Shown: positions 54,791-63,234 of the stretch, piece by piece
Layout of the letters: the number at the start of each line of letters is the position of its first letter
Numbering within the stretch: position 1 is the first letter of the stretch
Notes under the pieces: generated by a model
The model's input: the letters and a program-made list of their open reading frames with translations, nothing else
What the model was told of the DNA's origin: nothing
The model's database searches: none
Position numbers and translations under genes: made by a program
NCBI GenBank assembly: GCA_002256985.1
Contig: NCGO01000008.1
Location: 114,371 to 178,370 of the forward strand
DNA: 64,000 nucleotides
Direction: 5' to 3'
Source of the DNA: Novosphingobium sp. 28-62-57
GTDB lineage: Bacteria; Pseudomonadota; Alphaproteobacteria; Sphingomonadales; Sphingomonadaceae

Positions 54791-54888
54791 TCCCCCCCTT
54801 CAGGGGAGGGGCCGGGGGTGGGGGCTCTCCGGCGCGCGCTGCGTCAACCGGCAGGCCCCACCCCAACCCCTCCCCTGAAGAGGAGGGG
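54791..54888. repeat. GC-rich inverted repeat between convergent dapE and msrA
   Basis: Left arm about 54791-54825 (CCCCTTCAGGGGAGGGG...) and right arm 54856-54888 (...CCCCTCCCCTGAAGAGG) are imperfect complements. Position between convergent stops suggests a bidirectional terminator. Confidence 0.7.
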
Positions 54889-54907
54889 CTTTTCTGTCAC
54901 ATGTTGG

Positions 54908-55444
54908 TCAGCTCTTCACCTTGTTCGCAAAACTCTTGCGCAATTTCATCAGCTTGGGCGGGATCACGGCAAGGCAATAGGGGTTGCGCTGGCCTTCGCC
55001 TTCCCAATATTCCTGATGGTAATCCTCGGCCGGATACCAAGTGGACAGCGGCTCGATCGTGGTGACGATCGGCTTGGGCAGGTCTGCCTGCGCCCGCGCG
55101 ATGGCCGCTTCCACCTCGGCCCTCTGCGCGTCGTCCAGCGGGAACACGGCGGAGCGGTACTGCGTGCCCACATCATTGCCCTGCCGGTTCAACTGCGTCG
55201 GATCATGCGTGGCAAAGAAGATGTCGAGGATCTGGTCCAGCCCGATCACCCCGGTATCGAAGGTCACGCGGATCGCCTCGGCATGGCCGGTCGATCCGCT
55301 GCACACCTGCTTGTAGGTCGGGTTCACCACGCTGCCGCCGATGTAGCCGCTTTCCACATTGGTCACACCGATCACATCGCGGAACACCGCTTCGGTGCAC
55401 CAGAAGCATCCGCCTGCCACAATGGCTGTTGCCTGTTCGCTCAT
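54908..55444 (-). CDS. msrA: Peptide methionine sulfoxide reductase A
   Basis: 178 residues. Catalytic Cys in AGGCFWCTEAVF, then GVTNVESGYIGG, YKQVCSGSTGHAEAIRV and FFATHDPTQLNRQGNDVGTQ. Repairs oxidised methionine. Standard length; start at 55444 follows GGAG. Confidence 0.95.
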   Translation of the reverse strand: MSEQATAIVAGGCFWCTEAVFRDVIGVTNVESGYIGGSVVNPTYKQVCSGSTGHAEAIRVTFDTGVIGLDQILDIFFATHDPTQLNRQGNDVGTQYRSAVFPLDDAQRAEVEAAIARAQADLPKPIVTTIEPLSTWYPAEDYHQEYWEGEGQRNPYCLAVIPPKLMKLRKSFANKVKS

Positions 55445-55523
55445 GCGCTTTATTCTCCTGCTAAGCCGGAGAGATAGGCAGGCGCACCCCGCTTGTCATC
55501 GGCCCTTTGGAGAATCACCCCCC

Positions 55524-56375
55524 ATGCGCAGAATGAGCCTCGCCCTGCTGGCCGCCATTGCCGGAAGCAGCCTTGCCACGCCCACCTTCGCCCAGCACGC
55601 TGACCATGCCGCAGCAAAGATCGATCCCGCGCTGGCCGCAGCCGTTGCCGATCCGCTGCGCAAGGAAGATGCTGTGCGCGACGTCTATCGCAAGCCCGAT
55701 CAGACGCTGGCCTTCTTCGATGTCGGCCCGGCGATGAAAGTGGGCGAATATGCCCCCGGCGGCGGCTGGTATTCGCGCCTGCTGGGCATCTACCTCGCGC
55801 CCAAGGGCAAGCTGGTGGGCCTTTTCGCCGATGCCAGCGCCGCCAATGCGCAGCGGCAGGCCGCGACGCAAGCCGCCGTGGCCAAGTTTCCCGCCGAAGT
55901 GGCTGGTTGGTCCAATCAACCCGCCGAAAAGTTCAGTGCCTTGACGCTCGGCGCGATTCCCGATTCCGAGAAGGGCACGTTTGACCGCATTCTGGTGATG
56001 CGCGCACTGCACAACATGCTGCGTTCGAACGTGGCGGACAGTGAAATCCGCAAGATGCGCGAATTGTTGAAGCCCGGCGGTATGATCGGCATCGAGCAGC
56101 ACCGCGCCAAGGCTGATGCGCCCTTTGCCTACACCGATGGGTCGAAGGGCTATCTGCGCGAGGCTGATATCATCAAGTTCATGGAAATCCACGGCTTCAC
56201 GTTCGTCGGCAAGAGCGAGGCCAACGCCAATCCGAAGGACCCGGCCAACTGGCCCGGCGGCGTGTGGACCCTGCCGCCCTCGCTCGATGGCGCAAAGGAT
56301 GATGCCGAAAAGGCCAAGCTCCAAGCGATTGGCGAGAGCGACCGCATGACGCTGCTGTTCGCCAAGCGTCCATGA
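55524..56375 (+). CDS. Exported methyltransferase-like protein
   Basis: 283 residues. Signal peptide MRRMSLALLAAIAGSSLAT with cleavage after FAQ. The body is a class I methyltransferase fold with a degenerate SAM loop VGEYAPGGGWYSRLLG, then KGKLVGLFAD and LRELLKPGGMIGIEQHRA-type segments. Families like COG4798 combine a signal peptide with such a fold. SAM is not known to be available in the periplasm, so enzymatic activity is doubtful. ATG 55524 has TTTGGAGA before it. Divergent from msrA. Confidence 0.82.
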   Translation: MRRMSLALLAAIAGSSLATPTFAQHADHAAAKIDPALAAAVADPLRKEDAVRDVYRKPDQTLAFFDVGPAMKVGEYAPGGGWYSRLLGIYLAPKGKLVGLFADASAANAQRQAATQAAVAKFPAEVAGWSNQPAEKFSALTLGAIPDSEKGTFDRILVMRALHNMLRSNVADSEIRKMRELLKPGGMIGIEQHRAKADAPFAYTDGSKGYLREADIIKFMEIHGFTFVGKSEANANPKDPANWPGGVWTLPPSLDGAKDDAEKAKLQAIGESDRMTLLFAKRP

Positions 56376-56432
56376 TCTGACAAAGCGCGGCGACGGTTGA
56401 ATTGGCGGGGCAGGGGGCTTAGGTCACCATTC

Positions 56433-57284
56433 ATGAGCACCATCTCCGTCGCCGCCCTGCAACTCGCCCTGCCCGGGGGCGAGGCTGAGAATATCGCCGC
56501 CACCGCCGCATTGGTGGAGGAAGCGGCACAGGGCGGCGCACAGATCGTGCTGCCGCCTGAACTCTTTGCCGGGCCATACTTCTGCAAGGTCGAGGACGAG
56601 GCGCTGTTCGCGCTGGCCTATCCGCTTGATCAGGACCCTTCTGTGCGCGAGATGCAAAAGCTGGCCAAGGCGCACGGCATCGCCATCCCCACCAGCTTCT
56701 TTGAGCGGGATGGGCACCACTATTATAATACGCTGGCGATGATCGGCCCCGATGGCGAGGTCATGGGCATCTACCGCAAGAGCCACATCCCCGATGGGCC
56801 GGGCTATGAGGAAAAGTACTACTTCCGCCCCGGCAACACCGGGTTCAAGGTGTGGGACGTGTTCGGCACCCGCATTGGCGTGGGCGTTTGCTGGGACCAG
56901 TGGTACCCCGAATGCGCGCGCGCGATGGCGCTGATGGGGGCCGAGGTGCTGTTCTATCCCACAGCCATCGGCACCGAACCTTATGACGCCGATCTGGACA
57001 CGAGCCGCATGTGGCGGCGCGCGATGCTGGGCCATGCGGTGTCAAACTGCATGCCGGTGATCGCCGCCAACCGCATCGGCAAGGAAGAAACTGAGCAGCG
57101 CTTCTACGGCCACAGCTTCATCAGCGATGAGTGGGGCGATTTTCTGGCGGAGTTTGGCGCAAGCGAAACCGGCGTGCTCCACGCCACGATCGATCTGAAG
57201 CGCGCTGCCACGCATCGGGCCGGCATGGGCTTTTTCCGGGATCGCCGGCCGCAGCTTTACGGGCGGCTGGCAGAAGACATCTGA
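56433..57284 (+). CDS. aguB: N-carbamoylputrescine amidase
   Basis: 283-residue nitrilase-family amidase. Catalytic triad: Glu in LPPELFAGPYFC, Lys in YRKSHIPDGPGYEE, Cys in VGVCWDQWYPE. The HIPDGPGYEEKYYFRPG and DQWYPE context is that of AguB, which makes putrescine from N-carbamoylputrescine in agmatine degradation. No agmatine deiminase gene is in the window. The stop overlaps folK. Confidence 0.93.
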   Translation: MSTISVAALQLALPGGEAENIAATAALVEEAAQGGAQIVLPPELFAGPYFCKVEDEALFALAYPLDQDPSVREMQKLAKAHGIAIPTSFFERDGHHYYNTLAMIGPDGEVMGIYRKSHIPDGPGYEEKYYFRPGNTGFKVWDVFGTRIGVGVCWDQWYPECARAMALMGAEVLFYPTAIGTEPYDADLDTSRMWRRAMLGHAVSNCMPVIAANRIGKEETEQRFYGHSFISDEWGDFLAEFGASETGVLHATIDLKRAATHRAGMGFFRDRRPQLYGRLAEDI

Positions 57285-57787
57285 CCGCCCAGCGCTATCT
57301 CGTCGCGCTCGGCTCCAACCAGCGCCACCACCGCCACGGCGCGCCTGCGGCGGTGATCCGGGCGGCGCTTGCTGATCTGGCGGTGCATCCGATCAGGCTC
57401 GTGGCGGTAAGTCCGCTGATTCGCAGCCGTCCGGTCGGTCCTTCGCAGCGGGAATATGTGAACGGGGCGGCGGTGGTAGAGACGCGCCTTGATCCGCCCG
57501 CCTTGCTGGACGTGCTGCAGGATATCGAAGCCCGCTTCGGCCGCAAGCGGCAGGGCCAGCGCTGGCGGGCGCGCACGCTTGATCTGGATATCGTGCTATG
57601 GTCGGGCGGGTGCTGGAGCGACGAGCTGTTGACCATACCCCATCGCGAATTTCGCAAGCGCGCCTTTGTGCTTTGCCCTGCTGCTCGCATCGCGCGGCTC
57701 TGGCGCGATCCTGTGACCGGACACAGTGTGGGACATCTTGAATACCGCATCAAGCGCAGGGTTGACCGCTCGGCCCTTGCCCCCTAG
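57281..57787 (+). CDS. folK: 2-amino-4-hydroxy-6-hydroxymethyldihydropteridine pyrophosphokinase
   Basis: Folate synthesis: transfers pyrophosphate from ATP to the pterin. 168 residues with RYLVALGSNQRHH, VNGAAVVETRL, RWRARTLDLDIVLW and LTIPHREFRKRAFVLCP. The only near-canonical start close to the domain is CTG 57281, whose last bases overlap the aguB stop (CTGA). The next in-frame start, GTG at 57131, would put 50 residues inside aguB. I call CTG. Confidence 0.88.
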   Translation: MTAQRYLVALGSNQRHHRHGAPAAVIRAALADLAVHPIRLVAVSPLIRSRPVGPSQREYVNGAAVVETRLDPPALLDVLQDIEARFGRKRQGQRWRARTLDLDIVLWSGGCWSDELLTIPHREFRKRAFVLCPAARIARLWRDPVTGHSVGHLEYRIKRRVDRSALAP

Positions 57788-57831
57788 GTGACGCGCCACT
57801 CCGAAGCGCGCGTGGTGCCGCTAAAGGGTGA

Positions 57832-57907
<76 letters not shown>

Positions 57908-57936
57908 CCATCTTTCACGCAAAATGTCATCTGGCT

Positions 57937-58353
57937 TTAGGCATCCGTTGCAGTGTTTATCGCCGTGACGAGACCTGCAAGCATCTGTTCCACGGTATTT
58001 TTGCCTGCATCGGTAAGCCGCACCCACGAACGGCGGCGGTCATTGTTATCGGGCAGGCGCACGACAGCGCCCTTGAGGGCCAGTGCATCAAGATAGCGCA
58101 AGCCGGTGGTTGAGGGGACCCCTGCCATGATGCTCACGCCCGAAACCGAAATCCGCTGTTTCTCGTGCAGAGCGATATAGAGTTCCACCAGCATAACCCA
58201 GCCCGTGCCGGCAGGTTGCAGGCCCGGAACCAGACGCTCGCAGCTCTCCAGGTGTCGGCGATAGTTCTTCGCGATCTTGTAGTAGTTTGGGGCGCAATTC
58301 GGAGCGTCTTCAGGCCCAATCGTGTCCTGGGCGTGGTTCTGAACTAGATACAT
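57937..58353 (-). CDS. MarR-like winged-helix transcriptional regulator
   Basis: 138 residues. Helical N-terminus with YYKIAKNYRRHLESCERL, then a winged helix (ISVSGVSIMAGVPSTTGLRY, LDALALKGAVVRLPDNNDRR, RRSWVRLTDAGKN) of MarR type. ATG 58353 has GGAG 9 bases upstream; a TTG at 58380 would extend it. Located at the tRNA-Lys side, target unknown. Confidence 0.78.
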   Translation of the reverse strand: MYLVQNHAQDTIGPEDAPNCAPNYYKIAKNYRRHLESCERLVPGLQPAGTGWVMLVELYIALHEKQRISVSGVSIMAGVPSTTGLRYLDALALKGAVVRLPDNNDRRRSWVRLTDAGKNTVEQMLAGLVTAINTATDA

Positions 58354-58863
58354 GCGATCAGGCTCCGTATTGTGCTGCAATGTTCAATTCTGCCAGCGGT
58401 GAGGTATTGTTTTGCAGCTTGGCGGAATGCTGGATCGCCCGCGTCTGGCGCGGGCGATCCGGTCTCGATGCGACCCGAGGACCCATGACATCGTGCCGCC
58501 TGCCGCAGACGGCGACACTTTGGCCAAAGCGTTTGAAACAATGTTCTCGCGCTCTGGCAGAGATTGGCTTTGGTGAAGATCGGAGCATCGCTGTCAGCGA
58601 AGAAGCGCAACCAGCGCGCCGAAAAACAGCCAAAGCAGAAGCGAAAGCCCGGGGGCAACCATCAGGCGCATCACCGGTCGAAGCCGATAAGGTGGTGGAG
58701 GCGGCCAGCGCTCCCCACGATTTCAACTGGATTGGCGCAAACCCTGATGCTGCGCCGCGCTGGTGCAGTCTTTTCTGTCTGCTTCCTGTGATAGGCTGCG
58801 CCTTGCAACACGACTGCTCCTGTTAATAGTATGACGGTCTAACCGACAAACAGGCGCAACGGT
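58354..58863. other. Intergenic region, no convincing gene
   Basis: About 500 bases between the MarR gene and the response-regulator promoter. Several overlapping open frames exist on both strands (e.g. 58358-58726 minus, 58564-58791 plus), none with a ribosome site, a domain or normal composition. The right end holds the control region of the signalling operon. Confidence 0.5.
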
Positions 58864-58880
58864 TGTAAACAGATGTAAAC
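58864..58880 (+). promoter_or_regulatory. Tandem TGTAAAC direct repeat upstream of the signalling operon
   Basis: TGTAAAC at 58864-58870 and 58874-58880, period 10, one helical turn, 67 bases before the regulator ATG. Direct repeats with a 10-base period are the usual binding geometry of OmpR/PhoB regulators, so autoregulation is plausible. A parallel pair lies before GST at 52881. Confidence 0.55.
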
Positions 58881-58947
58881 TTCTCGGTCGGGCGGTTACC
58901 AGCGCGGCGGCGTAGGGTATGGCGCATAGTGGTAAGGTCCGGGGCAG

Positions 58948-59634
58948 ATGATGAAAATCGGGATCGTTGACGATGACGAAACGATGCTTCAGTTCGTGTC
59001 CCGTTTGTTCGGCACGGAAGAATTTCGGTGTGTCGCGTTCAGACGGGGGCGCGATCTGGTCAGTGCGCTGGCGCGGGAAACCTTCGATCTTCTGATACTT
59101 GACTGGAACATGCCCGACATGAACGGGATGGATATCCTTGCCTGGGTGCAGGCCCGGATATCGCCTTGCCCTCAGGTCATCATGCTGACCAGCAGGTCCG
59201 ACAAGGACGATGTTGCCGCCGCCCTGCACGCCGGTGCCGATGACTATATCGTAAAGCCCGAATCCGCGATTGTGATTGCCGCGCGCGTTCATGCCGTCCT
59301 GCGCCGTGCGCAGCCAAGGCCGGTTACGGAAAGGTTTGAATCGTTCGGTGCCTATACTTTTGACCGGGCAAGCGAGACGGTTACGCTCGGCGGGATACCC
59401 ATCGTGCTCACGGGCAAGGAGTTCGCCCTTGCCTATGTATTCTTTGCCAATCAGCACAAACCGCTGTCGCGCAAGTATCTGATGGAATCGGTGTGGAAAT
59501 CGCTGGCCGATCTGACGACGCGGACGCTCGACATGCATGTTTCGCGCATTCGCACCAAGTTGCAGCTGCGGGCCGAGAATGGCTTCCGGCTGCAAACCGT
59601 GTTCAACTATGGCTATCGTCTGGAGTCCTGCTGA
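58948..59634 (+). CDS. Response regulator, OmpR/PhoB family
   Basis: 228 residues. The receiver has acidic pair IVDDDE, phospho-acceptor Asp in LLILDWNMPDMNG, MLTSRS and the KP of DDYIVKPE. The C-terminal winged helix contains LTGKEFALAYVFFANQ, LMESVWKS and RTLDMHVSRIRTKL, ending GYRLESC. Start ATG 58948 (ATG 58951 possible). Stop overlaps the next gene by one base (TGATG). Confidence 0.94.
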   Translation: MMKIGIVDDDETMLQFVSRLFGTEEFRCVAFRRGRDLVSALARETFDLLILDWNMPDMNGMDILAWVQARISPCPQVIMLTSRSDKDDVAAALHAGADDYIVKPESAIVIAARVHAVLRRAQPRPVTERFESFGAYTFDRASETVTLGGIPIVLTGKEFALAYVFFANQHKPLSRKYLMESVWKSLADLTTRTLDMHVSRIRTKLQLRAENGFRLQTVFNYGYRLESC

Positions 59635-60995
59635 TGGAGATCGTGCGCAAGATCGGGCGTGGCTTATGGCCATTGCTGGCTGCTGGCACGGTCTGCCTGA
59701 CCGCGCCGACGCAGGCCAAGACCGCGCGGATACCCACTGTCCCGCTTGCTGCCCCGCAGGACCTGATCGAATATAGCATGCGGCAGGGCGACAATCTGTT
59801 CACGCTGGCCCAGCGCGCGCTGCAACGGCCCGATAGCTACAGAGCGGTGCAGCGCATCAACCGCATTAGCAATCCCCGCCAGATACCGACCGGAACCGTT
59901 CTGAAGATACCGCTCAATCTGCTGCGGGCCGATCCGCTTTCTGCCCGCATCATCGCCCTGCGCGGGACAGTGACTTTGCGCCAGAACGATGGTCTGGCCC
60001 CGGCGCGCATCGGGGCCGCGCTTTTGCCCGGGGTGGCCATCGAAACGGGCACCGACGGGTTTGTCACGATCGAGCTGCCCAATGGGTCACGCACTTCGAT
60101 GCCAACTCGCACGCGTTTGAGGATCGTGCGGCTGCACCGCATCGCGCTGACCGGCAGCATCGATTATGATCTGGCGGTCGATGGCGGCAAAGTGGAGACC
60201 ACGGCGAGCCCGCTGGGCACTGATGCCAATAACCGGTTCCGTATCCGCACGCCGCGCGCGCTTTCGGCTGTACGCGGCACGGTGTTCCGCGTGGCCTTTG
60301 CTGATGAGGCGGCCACTTCGCTCACCGAAGTTCTGGAAGGCGCCGTTGCGGCCAGCAGCGCGACATCGGGGGAGCAGGCCAGCCTGACGCCGGGGCTGGG
60401 CGCGGTGATTGCCGCAAGCGGCAATGTGCGCACCGAAACTTTGCTGGCCGCGCCGGATTTGCGCGATCCCGGGCGGGTGCAAGTTGATCCGCAAGTGCGG
60501 CTGAACTTGGCAACCCTGACCGGTGCCAGCGCCTACCGCCTGCAGATCGCCGAAGATGCAGGTTTCACGCGCATTCTGGATGACCGGTCTGGCGATGCGG
60601 CAGAGTTCGTCATCGATGATATCCCCAATGGCAGCCTGTTCGTGCGGGTGAGCGCGGTTGCGGCATCGGGGCTTGAAGGGGTGCCGCAGACTTATGCGAT
60701 GCGGCGCATTCTGGCTGGCGTTACTGCCTCTGCCCAAGCCGATGCTGATTCCATGCGCTTTGCCTGGGGAGGCTCTGGCGAAGGACGCAGGACTTACAGC
60801 TTCCAGCTTGGCGCGGCTGACGGGAAGGGGGCATGGCTGGTGGACGAGGCTGGGCTTGAAACAAGCGGCATCCGGCTACGGCGATTGGGCCCGGGCGTCT
60901 ATCGCTGGCGCGTGGGTGTGCGGCAGGAAAGCGGCGGCGAGGTGGTGGAAAACTGGCTGCCGTTTGAAAAGCTGACCGTGGCCGCGCCGGAGTAG
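59634..60995 (+). CDS. LysM-FecR domain exported protein
   Basis: 453 residues. Signal peptide (GLWPLLAAGTVCLTAPTQAK), a LysM-like module around 46-94 (YSMRQGDNLFTLAQRALQRP, IPTGTVLKIPLN), a FecR domain about 100-220 (ALRGTVTLRQNDG, GSRTSMPTRTRLRIVRLH, TPRALSAVRGTVFRVAF), then repeated strand-rich segments like fibronectin type III. LysM suggests peptidoglycan contact. In typical FecR systems the partner is a sigma factor; here a response regulator and CHASE2 kinase flank it. It may be a periplasmic sensor for the kinase; inference. Confidence 0.88.
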   Translation: MEIVRKIGRGLWPLLAAGTVCLTAPTQAKTARIPTVPLAAPQDLIEYSMRQGDNLFTLAQRALQRPDSYRAVQRINRISNPRQIPTGTVLKIPLNLLRADPLSARIIALRGTVTLRQNDGLAPARIGAALLPGVAIETGTDGFVTIELPNGSRTSMPTRTRLRIVRLHRIALTGSIDYDLAVDGGKVETTASPLGTDANNRFRIRTPRALSAVRGTVFRVAFADEAATSLTEVLEGAVAASSATSGEQASLTPGLGAVIAASGNVRTETLLAAPDLRDPGRVQVDPQVRLNLATLTGASAYRLQIAEDAGFTRILDDRSGDAAEFVIDDIPNGSLFVRVSAVAASGLEGVPQTYAMRRILAGVTASAQADADSMRFAWGGSGEGRRTYSFQLGAADGKGAWLVDEAGLETSGIRLRRLGPGVYRWRVGVRQESGGEVVENWLPFEKLTVAAPE

Positions 60996-60999
60996 CGCG

Positions 61000-63234
61000 G
61001 TGTTGCACCGGCGGCTCTATGGTGAATGGTTTGTCGTGGCCATCGTTGCGTGTCTGCTGGCGTGGGTGGCGACGGCCAATCAGCGCCTGGCCCCGCTGGA
61101 CAACCGCATTTATGACCGGGGGCTGGGGCTGATTACGCCACCGGTTGATGATCGTATCCTGATCGTCGAGATCGACGAGCCGAGCCTGAAGGTGTTGGGC
61201 CGCTGGCCATGGCCGCGCAGCGAACACGCAAGGCTGCTTGAATCGCTGGCTCGCCAAAAGCCGGCAGCAGTCGGCTATTCAGTGCTGTTTCTGGATGAAT
61301 CAGGGGATGACGGGCAACTGGCCAAGGCCATGCAGGCGGCGGCCCCAGTCTATCTGGCAGCGCTGGTGGATCGGGATGCAGCCGGCGCGATCACCGGTGT
61401 GCAGACCCCGGCTGATGTTCTGGCATCAGCGGCCGCAGGATTTGGCGCGGTTGAACTCGATCCCGACTTCGATGGCGTCATTCGTTCCATGCCGCGCAGG
61501 GCGGCAGGTGCCGGGGTGGCTCTGCTGCCACTCGGCGCACAGCTCGCGCAAGCGGCAGAGGCAACGGTGCCCGCGGCGCGAGAGGGTTCGCGGATCCGCT
61601 ATGCCAAAAGGGGGGATTTCCGCCGGATTTCATTTGTGAGTCTGGCCGCAGGGGAAGTGCCGCCGGTCCTGATCCGCAACAAGCTGCTGCTGGTTGGCGC
61701 AACAGCGCCAGGGCTTGGCAACCAGCAGCCCGTGCCCGGCCCTGCCGGGGGATTGCTGTCGGGCGTTGAGATTGAGGCCAATGTGCTCAACACCAGCCTG
61801 CAGGGTGCGGCCATCGCCACACTTCCCGGCGGGGAGGCTGGCGGTTTTGCGATTCTGCCGATTATTGTGCTGATGATCGGGTTCCTGCGGCTGTCGCCGT
61901 CCAAAGGGTTCTGGCTGGCCATGGCGCTTGGAGTGGCAGCCCTGATCGTGTGTGCTGCCTTGCTGGCCTTTGCCGGATTGTGGTGGCCGCCGGCTGGAAC
62001 TTTGGCAGGACTGGTTGCGGCGCATGTGCTGTGGGGTTGGCGGCGGTTGACCGTGATCGGCCGCTTCCTGCTTGCGCGGACCCGGCAGTTGCAGCGCGAA
62101 CCCGGGCTGGCCCTTGTCGCCAATCATGAACGGCGCAAGGGGGACAGCATTTCGCGCGATGCTGATCGGCTCGCCGATCTGATCGAGCAGTTGCGCGCGC
62201 TGCGGGCTTTTGTCAGCGAGGCGGTGGAGTGTCTGCCCGCAGCCATTTGTGTGGCAGACCGCGATGGCCGGATCGTGCTGTGCAACCGCGCTGCAGAGGC
62301 CCTGTTCGGTGCTGGGGCCAGCGCGGGGTTCGGCGGGGGCCTGACCGGTCAGTCAATGTCTGGCGCAGCGGCCATACTCAGTCCGGTGCCAGAAGGCGAC
62401 AACGGCCTGTTGCGCGATGATGCAGGACGGTTCTTTCTGTTTTCGACAGCGGAACTCTCAGGGGACTTTCAGATCTACAGCTATGCCGATGTCACCGATC
62501 TGCAGCGGATTGCTGAAGAGCGTGATGATATCCTGCAATTTCTCAGCCACGATATCCGCTCGCCCAATGCCGCCATCGTCACGTTGCTGGAAACCGATGC
62601 GCTGGCGGGCAAGCACGAAGCGATGACCGTGCCGCCTGCTGCCACGATCGAGGCGATTCGCCGTCATGCTCGCCATGCCTTGCGGCTGGCCGACGACTTC
62701 GTGCAGCTTGCCCGGGCCCGCCGCCGATCGATGGAGCCGGAACCGCTGGACCTGTGCGATGTGGCGCGAGAGGCCGCAGACATGGTCTGGCCGCGCGCGC
62801 ATGGACGCCAGATCACGGTGCAGGACGATTGCGTGACCGGCGAGGTGTGGGTCATGGGGGATCGCAGCATGATCCTGCGCGGTGCGCTCAACCTGCTGGA
62901 AAATGCGGTGAAGTTCGCGCCCGAAGGGGCAACGGTGCGCTACAGTGTGGAGGCTGCGGGGAGCCTTGCCAGTTTGGTGGTGGCAGGCCCGGGGCCTGCG
63001 ATGCCTGCAGGACGGGCGGCAAACCCGTTCGCGCTATATGCCGAGGGCCGTGCGGCTGACGGGACGGGCAGTCTTGGACTGGGGCTCGCATTTGTCCAGA
63101 CCATGGCCCAGCGCCACAGCGGGCGCGTGACATATGGCTATCAGGACGGAGTGGGCGGCGAATTCCGCGTAGACCTGCCGCTCGCCGAAGCCGAAGAGGA
63201 TGCTGGGCCTAGTCCTGCCCTGATCGGAGCGTAA
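61000..63234 (+). CDS. CHASE2-PAS sensor histidine kinase
   Basis: 744 residues. N-terminal helix, CHASE2 domain (YDRGLGLITPPVDDRILIVEI, LGRWPWPRSEHARLLESL), three clustered helices (about 285-350), PAS-like segment (AVECLPAAICVADRDGRIVL), HisKA with FLSHDIRSPNAAIV (phospho-His) and ATPase domain with LNLLENAVKFAPEG (N box) and GSLGLGLAFVQTM (G2). The G1 box reads VVAGPGPAMP: the adenine-binding Asp is missing. GTG start at 61000, 4 bases after the FecR stop. Third gene of the operon. Confidence 0.92.
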   Translation: MLHRRLYGEWFVVAIVACLLAWVATANQRLAPLDNRIYDRGLGLITPPVDDRILIVEIDEPSLKVLGRWPWPRSEHARLLESLARQKPAAVGYSVLFLDESGDDGQLAKAMQAAAPVYLAALVDRDAAGAITGVQTPADVLASAAAGFGAVELDPDFDGVIRSMPRRAAGAGVALLPLGAQLAQAAEATVPAAREGSRIRYAKRGDFRRISFVSLAAGEVPPVLIRNKLLLVGATAPGLGNQQPVPGPAGGLLSGVEIEANVLNTSLQGAAIATLPGGEAGGFAILPIIVLMIGFLRLSPSKGFWLAMALGVAALIVCAALLAFAGLWWPPAGTLAGLVAAHVLWGWRRLTVIGRFLLARTRQLQREPGLALVANHERRKGDSISRDADRLADLIEQLRALRAFVSEAVECLPAAICVADRDGRIVLCNRAAEALFGAGASAGFGGGLTGQSMSGAAAILSPVPEGDNGLLRDDAGRFFLFSTAELSGDFQIYSYADVTDLQRIAEERDDILQFLSHDIRSPNAAIVTLLETDALAGKHEAMTVPPAATIEAIRRHARHALRLADDFVQLARARRRSMEPEPLDLCDVAREAADMVWPRAHGRQITVQDDCVTGEVWVMGDRSMILRGALNLLENAVKFAPEGATVRYSVEAAGSLASLVVAGPGPAMPAGRAANPFALYAEGRAADGTGSLGLGLAFVQTMAQRHSGRVTYGYQDGVGGEFRVDLPLAEAEEDAGPSPALIGA

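Noticed and set aside
58287-58826. 179-codon ORF upstream of the response regulator
   Set aside because: Overlaps the MarR gene start, lacks a ribosome site and any recognisable feature.
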